Source: Megaustenia siamemsis (lineage: Eukaryota > Mollusca > Gastropoda > Stylommatophora > Ariophantidae). Taken from it: a stretch of 64,000 nt of DNA. Below the pieces are notes generated by a model. The model was given only the letters and a program-made list of their open reading frames with translations, made no database searches and had not been told where the DNA came from. Both the position numbers and the translations under genes were made by a program. Below are positions 11,758 through 23,104 of the stretch, in pieces (position 1 is the stretch's first letter; each line of letters starts with the position of its first letter). The stretch lies in contig JAVIAB010000159.1 in NCBI GenBank assembly GCA_032433765.1, forward strand, positions 56,596,833 to 56,660,832, given 5' to 3'.

Positions 11758-12085
11758 GTTATGAGTTATTTGCGGGTCATCATCATTGTACTCCGAACAT
11801 GCCCATAGGTGCTCAGATCCCTTCCTCAGCAAGTCACGCAGTGTCCAGCGATTGACGACTCCAGTTCTGTGTTGATTGATAAGTATTCTTAAATGCCCAC
11901 TAAGTTTCTCATTTCTGGCTGTGCCCATCTTAACTCACATCTCTTTCATACAAAGAAGTGACATGGATGTGTGGTTGTCGAAGTCCTGTGCTCATCCCAC
12001 ATCGCGGAGGGTACTGGTGATGTCCACCCGATCCATATGTCCGTCCTCAACAATAGCGCAGCTAGGCAACTTGTCAGCTCTTTTC
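11758..12085 (-). mobile_element. RNase H LINE, short 3' fragment
   Basis: Minus-strand homologue of the 26671-27277 copy, from ACCCGCAAATAACTCATAAC at the 3' end (left) up to the NERAD-like region at about 12085. Encodes pieces such as GTARNEKLSGHLRILINQHR and TGVVNRWTLRDLLRKGSEHL. A frameshift splits it. 5'-truncated; no clear TSD seen. Confidence 0.8.
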
Positions 12086-12979
12086 CTGATTTGGTAAGGT
12101 GTCAGAGGTTTCTTGTATGCTTTCTTTATACATTGCCATTTGGTTGTAACTTTTTGTTCAGGATATTCTCTTCTGTATTGCTTAGTCCCCTGTTCTACAC
12201 AGGAATACACAAAGTAACAACATATACACTGATTTGACGACACGATAAGACAGAAATAGCAAAACTCAACACAGCGAGCCTGTAATAAATATTGCGAGAC
12301 GCAATAACACTAGACGCTAGGGTAGAAAACACGAAAAAAATGGATTGATCATACATGAGAAACACTAAGAAACATAACAGCTGTAGGGGCCAACATACGA
12401 GCGAATGACCGCAAACATATCTCCACTCGGCGCTGAAAACAAGGGAGGCAGTAAAGATGAGGACAATCCTTCACAATTAACAGATCTCCTTACATTAATA
12501 TCCGTTGGAGGGCTTCATCTTGACTTTGTTCATATAATATTATCCCTCGAATTACTACGTATTTTCTGTTCAATTCACTCGCTGACAAAGATATATTTTA
12601 CTTTCTCAAAAATCAAGTCAGTGTCTGGTGCTTACTTAAGCAAATGTGCCTCATCTTCATCGAGACGAAATCTTCTCTTTCTGAGTATCTTTGTCTTTCA
12701 ACTATATTTCTCTACATCGGTTATACACATCTTTTCCGTCATGTTTTGATATCTAACATGTTAATGTACAGGGTAAACGTAATGGATACAAACTATTGCA
12801 TACTTTGTCAAAGATGATGAAAAAAAACCCACACAATTTAGGAGTAATGCATCGGGATTCGAAGCGGGTGTATGATGAAGAATGTTAATACTATAATAGA
12901 CAATGAATGCAGTAATTGAACTTCTGTTGAAGGTCTTTCTGAACAAACGTAATGCTGCTTCAAACAATATGGGAAACGG
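12086..12979. other. Unassigned spacer
   Basis: Contains a plus-strand open frame at 12405-12749 without recognisable features. Upstream flank of exon B4. Confidence 0.35.
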
Positions 12980-13215
12980 TTAGACATGTTTGGCCATGGA
13001 AAACGAACAGCTGGAAGGTGTTATGAGAAATGAGAACAGAGATAAATGATAAAGATGGAATGCAGGACCTCTGAGAGGACGTGTCAAAAGAGTTTAAGAG
13101 AATTGCTTGAAAGTATTTCATCTTTAAGAATGATCAAATTATGTAGAAAATAAAACTAACGGAGAGAAATTACCACCTATGTTAGCAAGTGTGGTACTTG
13201 ATATTGATAGTATAA
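12980..13215 (+). pseudogene. Highly decayed LINE-A/B 3' end
   Basis: Recognisable by order of short matches: MFGHGKRTAGRCYE (compare FFGHVMRREQLEY), then LRELLES, then a 3' block GGAGAGAAATTACCACCTAT and GTGGTACTTGATATTGATAG that mirrors the LINE-A end. Strong drift implies an old copy. Confidence 0.55.
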
Positions 13216-13350
13216 CAAGGTGAGCACATAGGCACGGACATTGCTGTACCAAAATAAAACTATACATGACAGTTGTTGTTTATGATAAAACAAGTTAATC
13301 CAAACATGGGCTCATTAAAGTAAGCGCGTAGTGCAATAGCGTTAATTTAC

Positions 13351-13472
13351 CAGCTAGTTGACATGGCAGCTTGTACCGCTGCATCTGGGAGAGATAACTC
13401 TTGTCTTCATCTGAAGGAAAGCATCGTTTTGGTGGAGGTGGCAACAAGCAATTGAGTGTGCGTTGTCCTTGC
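13351..13472 (-). CDS. Exon B4 of the six-cysteine repeat gene
   Basis: Minus-strand exon with acceptor GTAACAG before 13472 and donor GTAAAT after 13351; 122 bp, phase 2 to 1. The peptide reads QGQRTLNCLLPPPPKRCF then PSDEDKSYLSQMQRYKLPC. It shows the type B hallmark C-x8-C around a Pro-rich PPPPK stretch and a last Cys four residues before the end. It joins A4 upstream (LC-R-QGQ) and A5 downstream in frame. It is the clearest B exon and close to the family consensus. Confidence 0.85.
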
Positions 13473-13892
13473 CTGTTACACGAAGGTTCAAACACATCAA
13501 TTAATATAAGATGAAGATTATTCAAACAAAACATGTCATAATTGCAAAGCTGGTTAACAGGATGCAAGTCAATGATTTCGTGGAAAAAGAAAATTACAAA
13601 CAGCCTAAGGAAAAAAAAAAGATTGAACAATAAACAAATAATTGTGCACTTCTAATTATTTTGTTACACATATATTTTCATTAATTATTAACATGCATTT
13701 TGTAAATAACCGTATCACGAATTATAATAACAATAATAATACCCATGTTGTTTTTTCTTAGTGTAACTATTGAAGTTATGTGTGCAGGTCAGTGTTTATT
13801 TTTAGCCGTATAATAAGGTCACTGTTTAAGGCAGACACCATCTAATTACAAAATAATAACCCTCAACTAAAGCTCGTTCAATCATATATAGA
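13473..13892. other. Start of intron A4-B4 sequence, unassigned
   Basis: AT-rich, including short AAT/ATA runs near 13720. No feature recognised. Confidence 0.4.
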
Positions 13893-14365
13893 TCATTAGT
13901 ATCATCGAGTGCCGTCTCTGCATAGAAGGTTGGCTGCCATGGACCGCCATTCCGCTTCGTTTCTTGCTTTCATGGTGCAGGTTGTCATAGGTTGTCTTGT
14001 CTATCTTTTGATGTTACTCGTCAATGTTAGTCTCGGTCTGCTTCTGTCTCTTGCTTTCATGGTGCAGGTTGTCATAGGCTGTCTTGTCCATCTTTTGATG
14101 TTACTTGTCCATGTTAGTCTCGGTCTGCTTCTGTCTCTTGCTTTCATGATGCAGGTTGTCATAGGCTGTCTTGTCCATCTTTTGATGTTACCCGTCCATG
14201 TTAGTCTCGGTCCGCTTCTGTCTCTTGCTTTCATGATGCAGGTTGTCATAGGCTGTCTTGTCCATCTTTTGATGTTACTCGTCCATGTTAGTCTCGGTCT
14301 GCTTCTGCCTCTGTTATCTTGTATGTTCCCTTCCAATATTAATTTTAGTAAGCTGTTTTGACTTA
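13893..14365 (-). pseudogene. LINE-D 3' end with an internal 87-bp tandem expansion
   Basis: On the minus strand this is the C-terminus of a LINE ORF (LLKLILEGNIQDNRGRSRPR then LTWTSNIKRWTRQPMTTC) with a TGATGAT-type tail at the left. The segment encoding RPRLTWTSNIKRW ... MKARDRS is repeated about four times with a period of 87 bp (29 codons), giving an open frame on both strands. The other LINE-D copies (43400-43745, 55014-55213, 55493-55705) have this segment once, so the expansion arose within or after this copy. Confidence 0.85.
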
Positions 14366-14383
14366 TAACAAGCCCCAATCATT

Positions 14384-14525
14384 CCATGTTATTGGTTATT
14401 GGTTATGGCAGGCCTCGGTAACACTGCAAACGAATTAAAATCCATAATTGCTCAACCGCCCGTGCCAGTGGAATCATCCTAATTACTAACTCATCTCCCA
14501 AACAAAGAAAGGTAACTGTAGTCTA
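14384..14525 (-). mobile_element. S3 SINE, 3' fragment
   Basis: Matches the S3 copies at 41431-41761 and 49115-49402: the ATTGGTTATTGGTTATGGCA edge, then CTCGGTAACACTGCAAACGA, then CAACCGCCCGTGCCAGTGGA. Only the tail-proximal 140 bp remain. Read on the minus strand, it ends in a CAATAA-type tail. Confidence 0.8.
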
Positions 14526-14945
14526 ATTGTTTTTAATAGTTCTCTTAATTTTTAGTTGTTTTTAAAACACCATCATTTGTCCACTTTTCTTTCCACCCAT
14601 ATATTGAACAATATATAATAAGACATTGTTCAAACTTATGTGGGTGTCCACTGACTTGAAACTGACAATGTCATTCAATATTTAAGAAAACAATTCTACC
14701 ATTTTCTTATAAATGGGAAAAACAATATTGCACTTAATAACACCCATGGTAGGTCCATTTTGAATGTAATTAAAAATAGAATCATGCTGCATAGTTGTAA
14801 TTGAAAACATATTATCAGACTGCGTGGGCAAAGATTTAAAAATATCCCCACACCGCATAGGAGTACAGACACAAGGTCAACACACAATTATTTAATTAAG
14901 AGAGACGTGGGCGGATGGACGCGTAGGCGGATAAACAGAGAGAGG

Positions 14946-14998
<53 letters not shown>

Positions 14999-15060
14999 CT
15001 CACTAGCAGAGAGCAGGGAAGCGACACAGGATGGATCAACACAGATAAACACTCATCGAG

Positions 15061-15104
<44 letters not shown>

Positions 15105-15424
15105 ATAATATTCTAGAAGTGTGGGCCAACCCACAAATCAGTAAGATTGGATTAATTAGGAAGGACCGTCAGAATTTTCAATGAGCAACATTTTCACTAA
15201 CAAATAATATGGCAAGAGGTTTAGAACGGCTCCCAACTAGTATAGATAGATAAGACACTAACACAAGGCCAATATTAGATTCAAAGTGAACAGATTAACG
15301 GATCTAGTTAGTCCACAACATGATTTTGTCTATACATAGATCGAATGTAATCTGTGATGTGGTAAATCATTCTATGAGTGTCTGATTCAGAGGCCATCCA
15401 AACCGCCAATAAGTTTTATTACTG
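14526..15424. repeat. Spacer with (AT)n and (GA)n microsatellites
   Basis: (TA)n at about 14950-14993 and (GA)n at about 15067-15102; the remainder is unassigned. Confidence 0.8.
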
Positions 15425-15940
15425 ATTGTAGCCTAGAAGTAATGTAACGTACACAAAAAACGAGCAAATGTGTTTTTGTAACTTAACGTACACATAAAAC
15501 GAGCAAATGTGTGACTGTAACTTAACGTACACATAAAACGAGCAAATGTGTGACTGTAACTTAACGTACACATAAAACGAGCAAATGTGTGACTGTAACT
15601 TAACGTACACATAAAACGAGCAAATGTGTGACTGTAACTTATCGTACACATAAAACGAGCAAATGTGTGACTGTAACTTAACGTACACATAAAACGAGCA
15701 AATGTGTGACTGTAACTTATCGTACACATAAAACGAGCAAATGGTTGACTATAACTTATCGTACACATAAAACGAGCAAATGTGTGACTGTAACATGCGA
15801 CCACCTGACTGTAAATAGAACATACACAAATGTGTGACAATAACTTGCGACCACCGGACTGTAAATAGAACATACACAAATGTGTGACTGTAACTTGCGA
15901 CCACCGGACTGTAAATAGAACATACACAAATGTGTGTTGG
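15425..15940. repeat. 39-bp minisatellite (about 9 units) followed by an about 50-bp derivative (3 units)
   Basis: Units of 39 bp (GTAACTTAACGTACACATAA + AACGAGCAAATGTGTGACT) run to about 15790. The array then switches to about 50-bp units containing GCGACCACCGGACTGTAAAT but sharing CAAATGTGTGACTGTAACTT with the first type. The second type probably arose when new sequence joined the old unit. Long open frames here are artefacts of period 39 (13 codons). Confidence 0.9.
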
Positions 15941-17167
15941 TGTTACTGTACACCTTAAACGTGTGCCGATTGTCAAAGACTAAAGAATGGAATTTGATTT
16001 GAAGAGTGTGTTAACGAAGGAACGAGAAGGTCTAATAACAAAATATGAAGTACTAATAAACAACCAGAACGTGAAGGCATTATATTAAAATATAACTTCG
16101 GTTGAGCAACGAATTGCTTGCAAGGGTGCACGGGAAATAAAATTCATTTTACATTCTAAGCTTTTTTTGCAAGAAAGAAATATCGCATGCAGTTGTTTTA
16201 TGTATGAAATCACTATTTGGCGAGTCAGCTCCAAATTCGCTCATTTGTCTGTTTTACATTATTACACGCATATCCCATTTGATTGTTATCATTATATATT
16301 GTTGTAGACTCGACATTTTCTCTCACAAACTACTCTGGAGTGATCTCCTATTATAATTACTGTATCCATACTTTTTTTATTATAAAGTTTTCGTATTTTA
16401 CAAATCCAGGAACAGCCTCAACAATGTAATGGTGTATTATCTTATTCATTCACTTCCCTCTTTCCTAGTCTATTGTGGGTGTGAAAGGAAACAATAGTTT
16501 TAACTTGCATCTTCTGACGATCAGAACGATTATCATGTCACGCTGTTGTATAATTTTGTTGATGTTCTAAATCCATCACATTCTGAGGTTATCTTAACTT
16601 CTATATTACTGTCCATGTTTACATATGTAATTAATGGTTGTTAAATAAGTGTATACTGATTCGTATATTATTGTTGTACTCCCAATGTTTCTCTTCTGTC
16701 CTCTCCAATCGATTTCGTTGAACATTTCATTTCTGTGGTCATACATATATATATATATATATATACTGTTTTATTGGCTGGTCATTAGTTGCATGAGGTG
16801 AAAATGAATGTTCTGTTTATAGGAAGTTGCATATGCTGACAGTTAGAAGGGAAGCGTTAGATGCCGTTACTTGATATCATAATTATTTCATTTTCCAATG
16901 TATGATCTTTATAGAATGTTGTTTCTAGATAGTTGCTATGTGTTTAGCATCTTGCCACTACACTGTTGTGTCAAGCTTCTGGATTTCTCCACATTTTTCT
17001 TTTGCTTCAGTTCTTGTTTATATTTAGTTTTGATTGTAAGCTCTGAACAATGATGAGGCTGTTAGATGGAAACAATACGCTATTTATAAAGGCTAAAGTG
17101 GTGGCATTCTCCTTAATGAACACATATAGTAGACTGATATATATATATATATCATGATGCCATCAAT
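15941..17167. other. Intron A4-B4, partly paralogous to other introns
   Basis: 16310-16560 resembles 35465-35665 (CTCTGGAGTGATCTCCTATT versus CCCTGGAGCGATGTCCTATT; both then carry GTGGGTGTGAAAGG and a similar TCTGACxx block). 16885-16950 resembles 39845-39910 (TATAGAATGTTGTTTCTAGA in both). This supports duplication of units larger than the exons. A (TA)n run lies near 16745. Confidence 0.65.
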
Positions 17168-17431
17168 AGTTAAAAAAAAAAAGTAAAGTACCCCCGCCAC
17201 GCCAAGTGGCGTATAGGTAATATGGTGTTAATGACCGTAAATGTTACGGACCTTCGGCACATTATTTTTGGGGTAATTAGGTCAGTACTTCGCCCGTTCC
17301 GCGTTTACTTTCCCAGAAAAAATCCGGTACCCATTAATGGGTGGGCGAACCCGAAAGCCGTCAGTTGTGATCGAACCCTACCTCTTGTCCTTTGTAGTCC
17401 AGTTCAATAACCACTGAGCTGTCGCGTCTCC
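17168..17431 (-). mobile_element. S1 tRNA-derived SINE, copy 2, 13-bp TSD
   Basis: A full-length S1 element in minus orientation with an A-rich tail at the left. Perfect TSDs TGATGCCATCAAT lie at 17155-17167 and 17432-17444. The tRNA-like head carries CAGTGGTTATTGAAC and the B box GGGTTCGATC. Lies 0.2 kb from exon A4. Confidence 0.93.
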
Positions 17432-17639
17432 TGATGCCATCAATGCTCCTGAAGAATGTTGTGTGTTCTTTGAGTCAATGTGTGATCTTATTTATGAAAC
17501 ATGTGCCTCCTCCATTGCCATGTGTGCAACAAACTGAACGCTACAGAGGTATTTACTGAAGTCATTTATCGACAAGAAACTCACCGAAAACAGAACCTCA
17601 TGGCTGACATAAACTGAAGCCATTTCGTTGAATACTCAC

Positions 17640-17757
17640 CGACACAGAGACTTAAGTCTGTTCTTTTCTACATCATACAATCGCTTAAGATCTGCCGTAT
17701 TCGTAGCCAAGCATGTTTTTAACGTGCCACAGTTGTAATATAGTGGGTCAACGCTCA
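17640..17757 (-). CDS. Exon A4 of the six-cysteine repeat gene
   Basis: Minus-strand exon; acceptor TTCCATAG before 17757, donor GTGAGT after 17640; 118 bp, phase 1 to 2. The peptide includes YYNCGTLKTCLATNTADLKR and ends LKSLC plus CG of the Arg codon. The hallmarks are C-x5-C, the shared LATN block and a Cys right at the exon end. It splices in frame after B3 (DFT|VSVDP) and before B4. About 45 bp into the intron past the donor a second ACTCACCGAAAACAG-like string (17590) resembles an exon end, perhaps a relic of local duplication. Confidence 0.85.
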
Positions 17758-18108
17758 CTATGGAATGCAAACAATGTCCTTATGACATAATAATCGTTAC
17801 CGTTATTGTTTTATTGATCAGTTAATAGATGAATGTATGTCTACTGTATGTTGTTTAGTGAGACATTGATAATATATACGATGTATAAAGAGAATAATGT
17901 AAGTACGGTTTGTTGACTAGTGAGGTTATGTATGTATTGCGTATTTGCTGGTGCGGATATCGAAGTTGCCTATTGATAACTAGTAGTGTTATGTACGTAT
18001 TGTGTATCGACATATATTCACATATTATTGAATAATGAAGATTTTTATATGCACTTTATATTCTAGGTAGGACATGTATGTGCTCAATAATGACTAGCGG
18101 TGTGATAG

Positions 18109-18139
<31 letters not shown>

Positions 18140-18140
18140 C

Positions 18141-18175
<35 letters not shown>

Positions 18176-18226
18176 AATGTATACATATATATATATATGT
18201 ATACATATGTATACATATGTATACAT

Positions 18227-18289
<63 letters not shown>

Positions 18290-18464
18290 CTTTATGTCCA
18301 GTGAACATATGTCGCAATTGTTTTTTTATTAATCAGTGTGTATATTGATCATTGACACGTAACGAGAATGAAGGTACTATTTAATAACAGCGGAAAGTGA
18401 CTTTATGGGCACCGAATCATCAACGCTAAGCGCGATAAATGATGTTAACACTAATAAATAAGTA
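17758..18464. repeat. Intron B3-A4 spacer with (CA)n(TA)n microsatellite
   Basis: 18110-18135 is (CA)n, followed to 18286 by (TA)n with short interruptions (ATACATATGTATACATATGT). The rest is AT-rich and unassigned. Confidence 0.85.
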
Positions 18465-18724
18465 GTAAGTAAAGTAAAGTACCCCCGTCACGCCAAGTGG
18501 CGTATAGGGAAATGTGGTGTTAGTGACCCTATATTTTACAGACCTTCAGCACATGATTTTTGGGGTAATGTGGTCAGTATTACGCCCGTGCTGCTTTACT
18601 TTCCCAGAAAAAAATCCGGTACCCATTTAAGGCTGGGTGAACCCGGAAGTCGTCGGTTGGGATCGAACCCTATTCCTTGTCCGTGGTAGTCCAGTTCACT
18701 AACCACTGAGCTATCGCGACTCCC
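18465..18724 (-). mobile_element. S1 tRNA-derived SINE, copy 3, 12-bp TSD
   Basis: Full-length, minus orientation. Perfect TSD AATAAATAAGTA at 18453-18464 and 18725-18736. Head GAGTCGCGATAGCTCAGTGG and B box GGGTTCGATCCC read well on the minus strand. Confidence 0.94.
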
Positions 18725-19374
18725 AATAAATAAGTATCATACGAGAAAAACCAACTATTTTTCTGAAATTTTAAATTAGTAAGATTAAGATTAGATAATT
18801 ATAAAATTGGTATAATTATAAAAAAAAAAGATTAGATACAAGATAATACGATTGTAGTATTTTCTAAACAAAATAAGAATGTAACGTGTAAATTCATCAT
18901 GTACAGAAATGAATTAAAATTGTATTTACACTTTGCAAATAAGCTAACAAGGATTGATTGAATTATATCATACAAGAATTGATGTAGATAACACAACACA
19001 CGTAAGTTTAGATAGAAAACTAACCATTTTCCCGTGGATAAAACGGAAAAAAGACTTTGAATATAATAAAACTGCCGCCAAACAAGGACGGAAAAGAAAA
19101 GTGGATGATTTTTATAAACACATTATTAGACAGGTCAGGTCGAGTAATTTTACCTGCCACTGTATGCATTAAACAGTGCAAACTGTGGCTGTCCTGCTGC
19201 CTTGCAGGTAAGCTTGGGAGAGTAAAAGGCTAAGGGAGGGAACCCCGAAGTAAAACAACCCCATTACCTTGTAGGTGGGAATTTTTAGTAAAGGGCTTGC
19301 GGAGCCAATCGTAAACAAACTGACGGAAGGCAACATAAAACCACCGTCGTAACTTCTTTGTACAATTATGAATC
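18725..19374. other. Unassigned; possible LINE 5' leader at 19190-19330
   Basis: AT-rich except for a GC-richer block (GGGAGGGAACCCCGAAGTAA near 19230) directly upstream of the LINE-A fragment. This could be a retrotransposon 5' leader, but no second copy was seen here to confirm it. Confidence 0.3.
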
Positions 19375-19990
19375 GTCACAATATTAAAACAGGTAAATGA
19401 ATTTAAATATTTGGGAACTTTGTTAACCTCAGATGCAAGATGTACAAAAGAGGTGAGATGCAGAATGGCTCAGGCAAAAGCAGCTTTCCAAAAAAAAATG
19501 AGGAAGATACCATGCAATCCATTTTTGACATTAAAAACAAGAAAAAAATATTCTTAAATCTTATGTAGAGCCAGTCATAACACATGGATGTAAATCATGG
19601 ACAATAGGACAACAGGCACGAAAATCAATGGAGTCTGTAGAAATGTGGTTTTACAGAAGAATGTTGAGAATACCATGGACAGCTAAGAAGGGTAATGAAA
19701 ACGTTCTGAAAGAGGCCAAAGCAAAAAGAGAGCTAATTTCTAATATTAAGAAGAAACAATCATCATTTTTTTAATATAATGAGAAGAGAACAGCTGGTAT
19801 ATATTGTAACAACTGGAAACATTGAGGGACAAAGAGGTAAAAGGAAGCTAAGAGAACACAAATATCAGACAGCTTAAGAGAATGGCTTGGCAGAAGGTCA
19901 ATATCAGACATAATAAATAACTGTTGTGATCGAAAGTTGTGGAGAGACATGATCACCTACGCCAGCAGGCCCGGTACTTAATGATGATGA
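19375..19990 (+). pseudogene. LINE-A 3' fragment (post-palm RT region to 3' end)
   Basis: Reads LKQVNEFKYLGTLLTSDARC, then KEVRCRMAQAKAAFQKKMRK, then after frame changes WFYRRMLRIPWTAKKG and the 3' terminus GGTACTTAATGATGATGATT. The same order occurs at 49970-50575 and 58863-59344. Frameshifts at the A9 run near 19490 and at 19770 (the FFGHV segment is damaged) mark it as dead. Confidence 0.85.
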
Positions 19991-20239
19991 TTATTCACAG
20001 GTATATAGTGATGTTTGACATTAATGTGTATGGGAGTTCTAATTGGTTACTTGTTTTTTTTTCAAAATGAATGTATTAATTGGTGACCATTTGATGCAAG
20101 TGTTGACTGCTCTTTGACTAGTGTGGATAAACATTTTCTCATTTTTGTCTTTTGCGATTATGAATGTATAGATAAGATATAAGCGACGATAGAAATAAAC
20201 TGTAAGCTGATAACTCTGGATATGCATGCATTTTTTTTG

Positions 20240-20800
20240 CTAATATCATGGATGTGAATGGAATTGATTCCTAATAATAGTGAACATGATGATGGTGGTT
20301 GTTTGATGAGAATTGTGGACATCAATAAAACGTATTGCTGATAATTGTCAATACATATATTATTAATTGATGATTAGTTTGGATATGTGCACGACTGATT
20401 GCTGATAATCGTTGATGTGAATAGAAATGATTGTTGATATGAATACAATTGATTACTGATAATTGTTTATATGAAGACAATTGATTGTTGATGTTGATAT
20501 GAATACACTTGATTGCTCATAATCAATAATATAAACAAAATTGATTTCTGATATTTACGGACATGAGTAAAAAATGATTGCGGATAGTTCTGGAAATGAA
20601 TGTTGTTGATGTTGATAACTGCGGATGTGAATGTAGTTGATATTAATAACTGCGGATGTGAATGTAATTAATAACTGATAATTATGGATATGAATGTTAT
20701 TGTGTAGTAATAGTGTGTGTATGATGACATGTATTAATGATAATTGTGAATGTGAATGAAGTGTTGTACTAACTATTGTGGATATCAATGTATATTATCG
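20240..20800. repeat. Degenerate minisatellite with GATGTGAATG / TTGATTGCTGATAATTG words
   Basis: The words TGGATGTGAATG and TTGATTGCTGATAATTGTT recur at irregular spacing of about 30-45 bp. Units are too diverged to give an exact period. An old tandem array in the B3-A4 intron. Confidence 0.7.
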
Positions 20801-20926
20801 TTTATTATGTGCACTCAACATGTACTACTAGTTGATCAGTTAAGGCACTTAGTGAAGTACATTATAATAATGGCCAGCAGTTCACAAATTGTGATAATTG
20901 AGTAAACAAAAATGAATAAATATCGT

Positions 20927-21188
20927 TCATTTTCTCCTTTTACCCCCGTCATGCCAAGTTGCGTATAGGGAAATATGGTGTTAGTGACAATAAATTTTAC
21001 AGACCTTCAGCACATAATTTTTTGGGGGTAATGTGATCAGTATTACGCCCGTGCCGCTTCACTTTCACAGAAAAAAATCCGGAACCCATTTAAGGTTGGA
21101 TGAACCCGGAAGCCGTTGGTTGGGATCGAACCCTAACCCTTGTCCTTTGCAGTCCAGTTCACTAACTACTGAGCTATCGCGGCTCCCC
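20927..21188 (-). mobile_element. S1 tRNA-derived SINE, copy 4, 13-bp TSD
   Basis: Full-length, minus orientation; perfect TSD GAATAAATATCGT at 20914-20926 and 21189-21201. The 3' tail region (TTTTACCCCCGTC at the left) is slightly diverged from the other copies. Confidence 0.94.
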
Positions 21189-21455
21189 GAATAAATATCG
21201 TAAACATTATAAATTGTTTGTTCTAGATGTCATGTCATTATATCTTGTCTATTATTTTTGTAGATAGAATCACAAAAAAAAAATACATTTTTATTGTAAG
21301 AATACATTCCAACGTGCTGGAGAAGAAAAAAAACAATTGTTCCGTTGTAATGTTTAGTGCTATAGCACACACCAGATAGAACGACATTTCAATAAAACGG
21401 ACACTATTATTCTGGTATCTGTTCATGCTGTTTTGTTTCCTGTTTTTATTTGCAG

Positions 21456-21550
21456 AAAAATGTTGGACATGCAACGATAATAACAATGTGGACATCATCT
21501 GGAAGAATGCAGCACAATTCAAAGATTATTTCCAACAATTTAGATGCTAA
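21456..21550 (+). CDS. Orphan plus-strand terminal-exon-like ORF (uncertain)
   Basis: A strong plus-strand acceptor (TTGTTTCCTGTTTTTATTTGCAG, split here as TTGTTTCCTG and TTTTTATTTGCAG) precedes a 95-bp open segment in phase 1 that reads KCWTCNDNNNVDIIWKNAAQ, then FKDYFQQFRC and a stop. Three cysteines in 31 codons and a final Cys before the stop recall the small Cys-rich style of the minus-strand gene, but the strand is opposite and no upstream exon was found. May be a fragment of another gene or chance. Confidence 0.25.
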
Positions 21551-21645
21551 TTTTAACTTGTTGAACATTGAAAAGGAAGAACATGATTAGTTTGTGAAAA
21601 CAGTAACAAGTAATAAAAGTAGCAATAGAGTAACATTGAGTACAC

Positions 21646-22166
21646 AATTTTGAAAGACTGTTGGAGAATGTTTGTTAGGGTGGTAACAACAAGAATTAAA
21701 ACAAATGTTGACATCGAAAGACTGTTGGAGAATGTTTGGTAGGGTGGTAACAACAAGAATTAAAACAAATGTTGACATCGAAAGACTGTTGGAGAATGTT
21801 TGGTAGGGTGGTAACAACAAGAATTAAAACAAATGTTGACATCGAAAGACTGTTGGAGAATGTTTGGTAGGGTGGTAACAACAAGAATTAAAACAAATGT
21901 TGACATCGAAAGACTGTTGGAGAATGTTTGGTAGTGTGATAACAACAAGAATTAAAACAAATGTTGACATCGAAAGACTGTTGGATAATGTTTGGTAGGG
22001 TGGTAACAACAAGAATTAAAACAAATGTTGACATCGAAAGACTGTTGGAGAATGTTTGGTAGGGTGGTAACAACAAGAATTAAAACAAATGTTGACATCG
22101 AAAGACTGTTGGAGAATGTTTGACAGGTGGAAAAAACCAAGAATTAAAACAAATGTTGACATCGGC
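21646..22166. repeat. 64-bp minisatellite, about 8 units
   Basis: Exact period 64 (AAAGACTGTTGGAGAATGTT + TGGTAGGGTGGTAACAACAA + GAATTAAAACAAATGTTGAC + ATCG), copies nearly identical. It lies 170 bp downstream (in gene sense) of exon B3. The stretch just left of it (21590-21650) resembles 43998-44080 near exon B1, so the array grew inside a duplicated intron segment. Confidence 0.95.
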
Positions 22167-22331
22167 AGTTCCAGAGTTGAGAAATGCGCTCCCTGTAGCA
22201 CGTTATTATAAAAAAGTAATTATAATACTTTTCATTGATAATTTGACGGTTAAATGAGCTAGTCCCAATATGAGCTACTGTATGATTGTATATAAAGTAA
22301 GCATACCATGCATTAGAGTTCATGTATTTAC

Positions 22332-22456
22332 CTGTAAAATCACAATACTTCGTGTAACCGGCAATCGTGTTCAGATAATAGTCCTTTACTTCCTTGATTA
22401 TAAAGCATCTCTTAGGAGGAGGGGGCACAAAGCAATTGAGTGTTTTCAACCCTTGC
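22332..22456 (-). CDS. Exon B3 of the six-cysteine repeat gene
   Basis: Minus-strand exon; acceptor ATGAAACAG before 22456, donor GTAAAT after 22332; 125 bp, phase 2 to 1. The peptide reads QGLKTLNCFVPPPPKRCF, then a more diverged middle, and ends GYTKYCDFT. The PPPPKRCF core is identical to B4. Joins A3 upstream and A4 downstream in frame. Confidence 0.85.
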
Positions 22457-23104
22457 CTGTTTCATGTTTACAACACAATAACCGATATAAGATTGACATA
22501 CAGTTGAATGCATCACATTTTAGTGGATGGATGTTAGTGTACATCGAAGACAAGCAGCAACAAAGTGTTAATGATTTTATCGCAAAAAAAAAAAAATCTC
22601 AAATGTTGCAGGGAAAAAGAAGGAAATGTATATAAACTAAACAATTCACTAATGAGAAGAATATTTAATAATAATAAAACAAATCATTGAAGAGAATCGA
22701 CTCTAATAAAATAAGTGGTAATAAAAAACACGATGATTTTGCATTATTATTATTAATAATATAAGAAAAAACTGACAACTTGTAACAAATCAACGTTTAA
22801 ACAAATACCGTAATGACATTAACAGTAAGAAAATGCAATAACTACATAATCTGTCAAAGAGATAAAGCAATTATATTGTTAGTTGTAGACAGATGGCAAC
22901 TATCAAACTAACAGGCAATTATCATTTTAGAAGCATAACACCCACACTGTATGTGTCATAGAAATATACAGTAGCATGTATGGTGAAGTCTGTGGTCTTT
23001 TGTTTTAGAGGAAAAATATTCTAGATATTTATATATTTGAGGGAGGGACCCTAAGACAGTAAACGGCGTTAACCGTCTTTCTTGCATCCCGTGCACCTTC
23101 TTTC
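22457..23104. other. Intron A3-B3, unassigned AT-rich part
   Basis: No recognised repeat; the homopolymer A run near 22585 and an open frame across exon B3 on the plus strand carry no signal. Confidence 0.4.
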
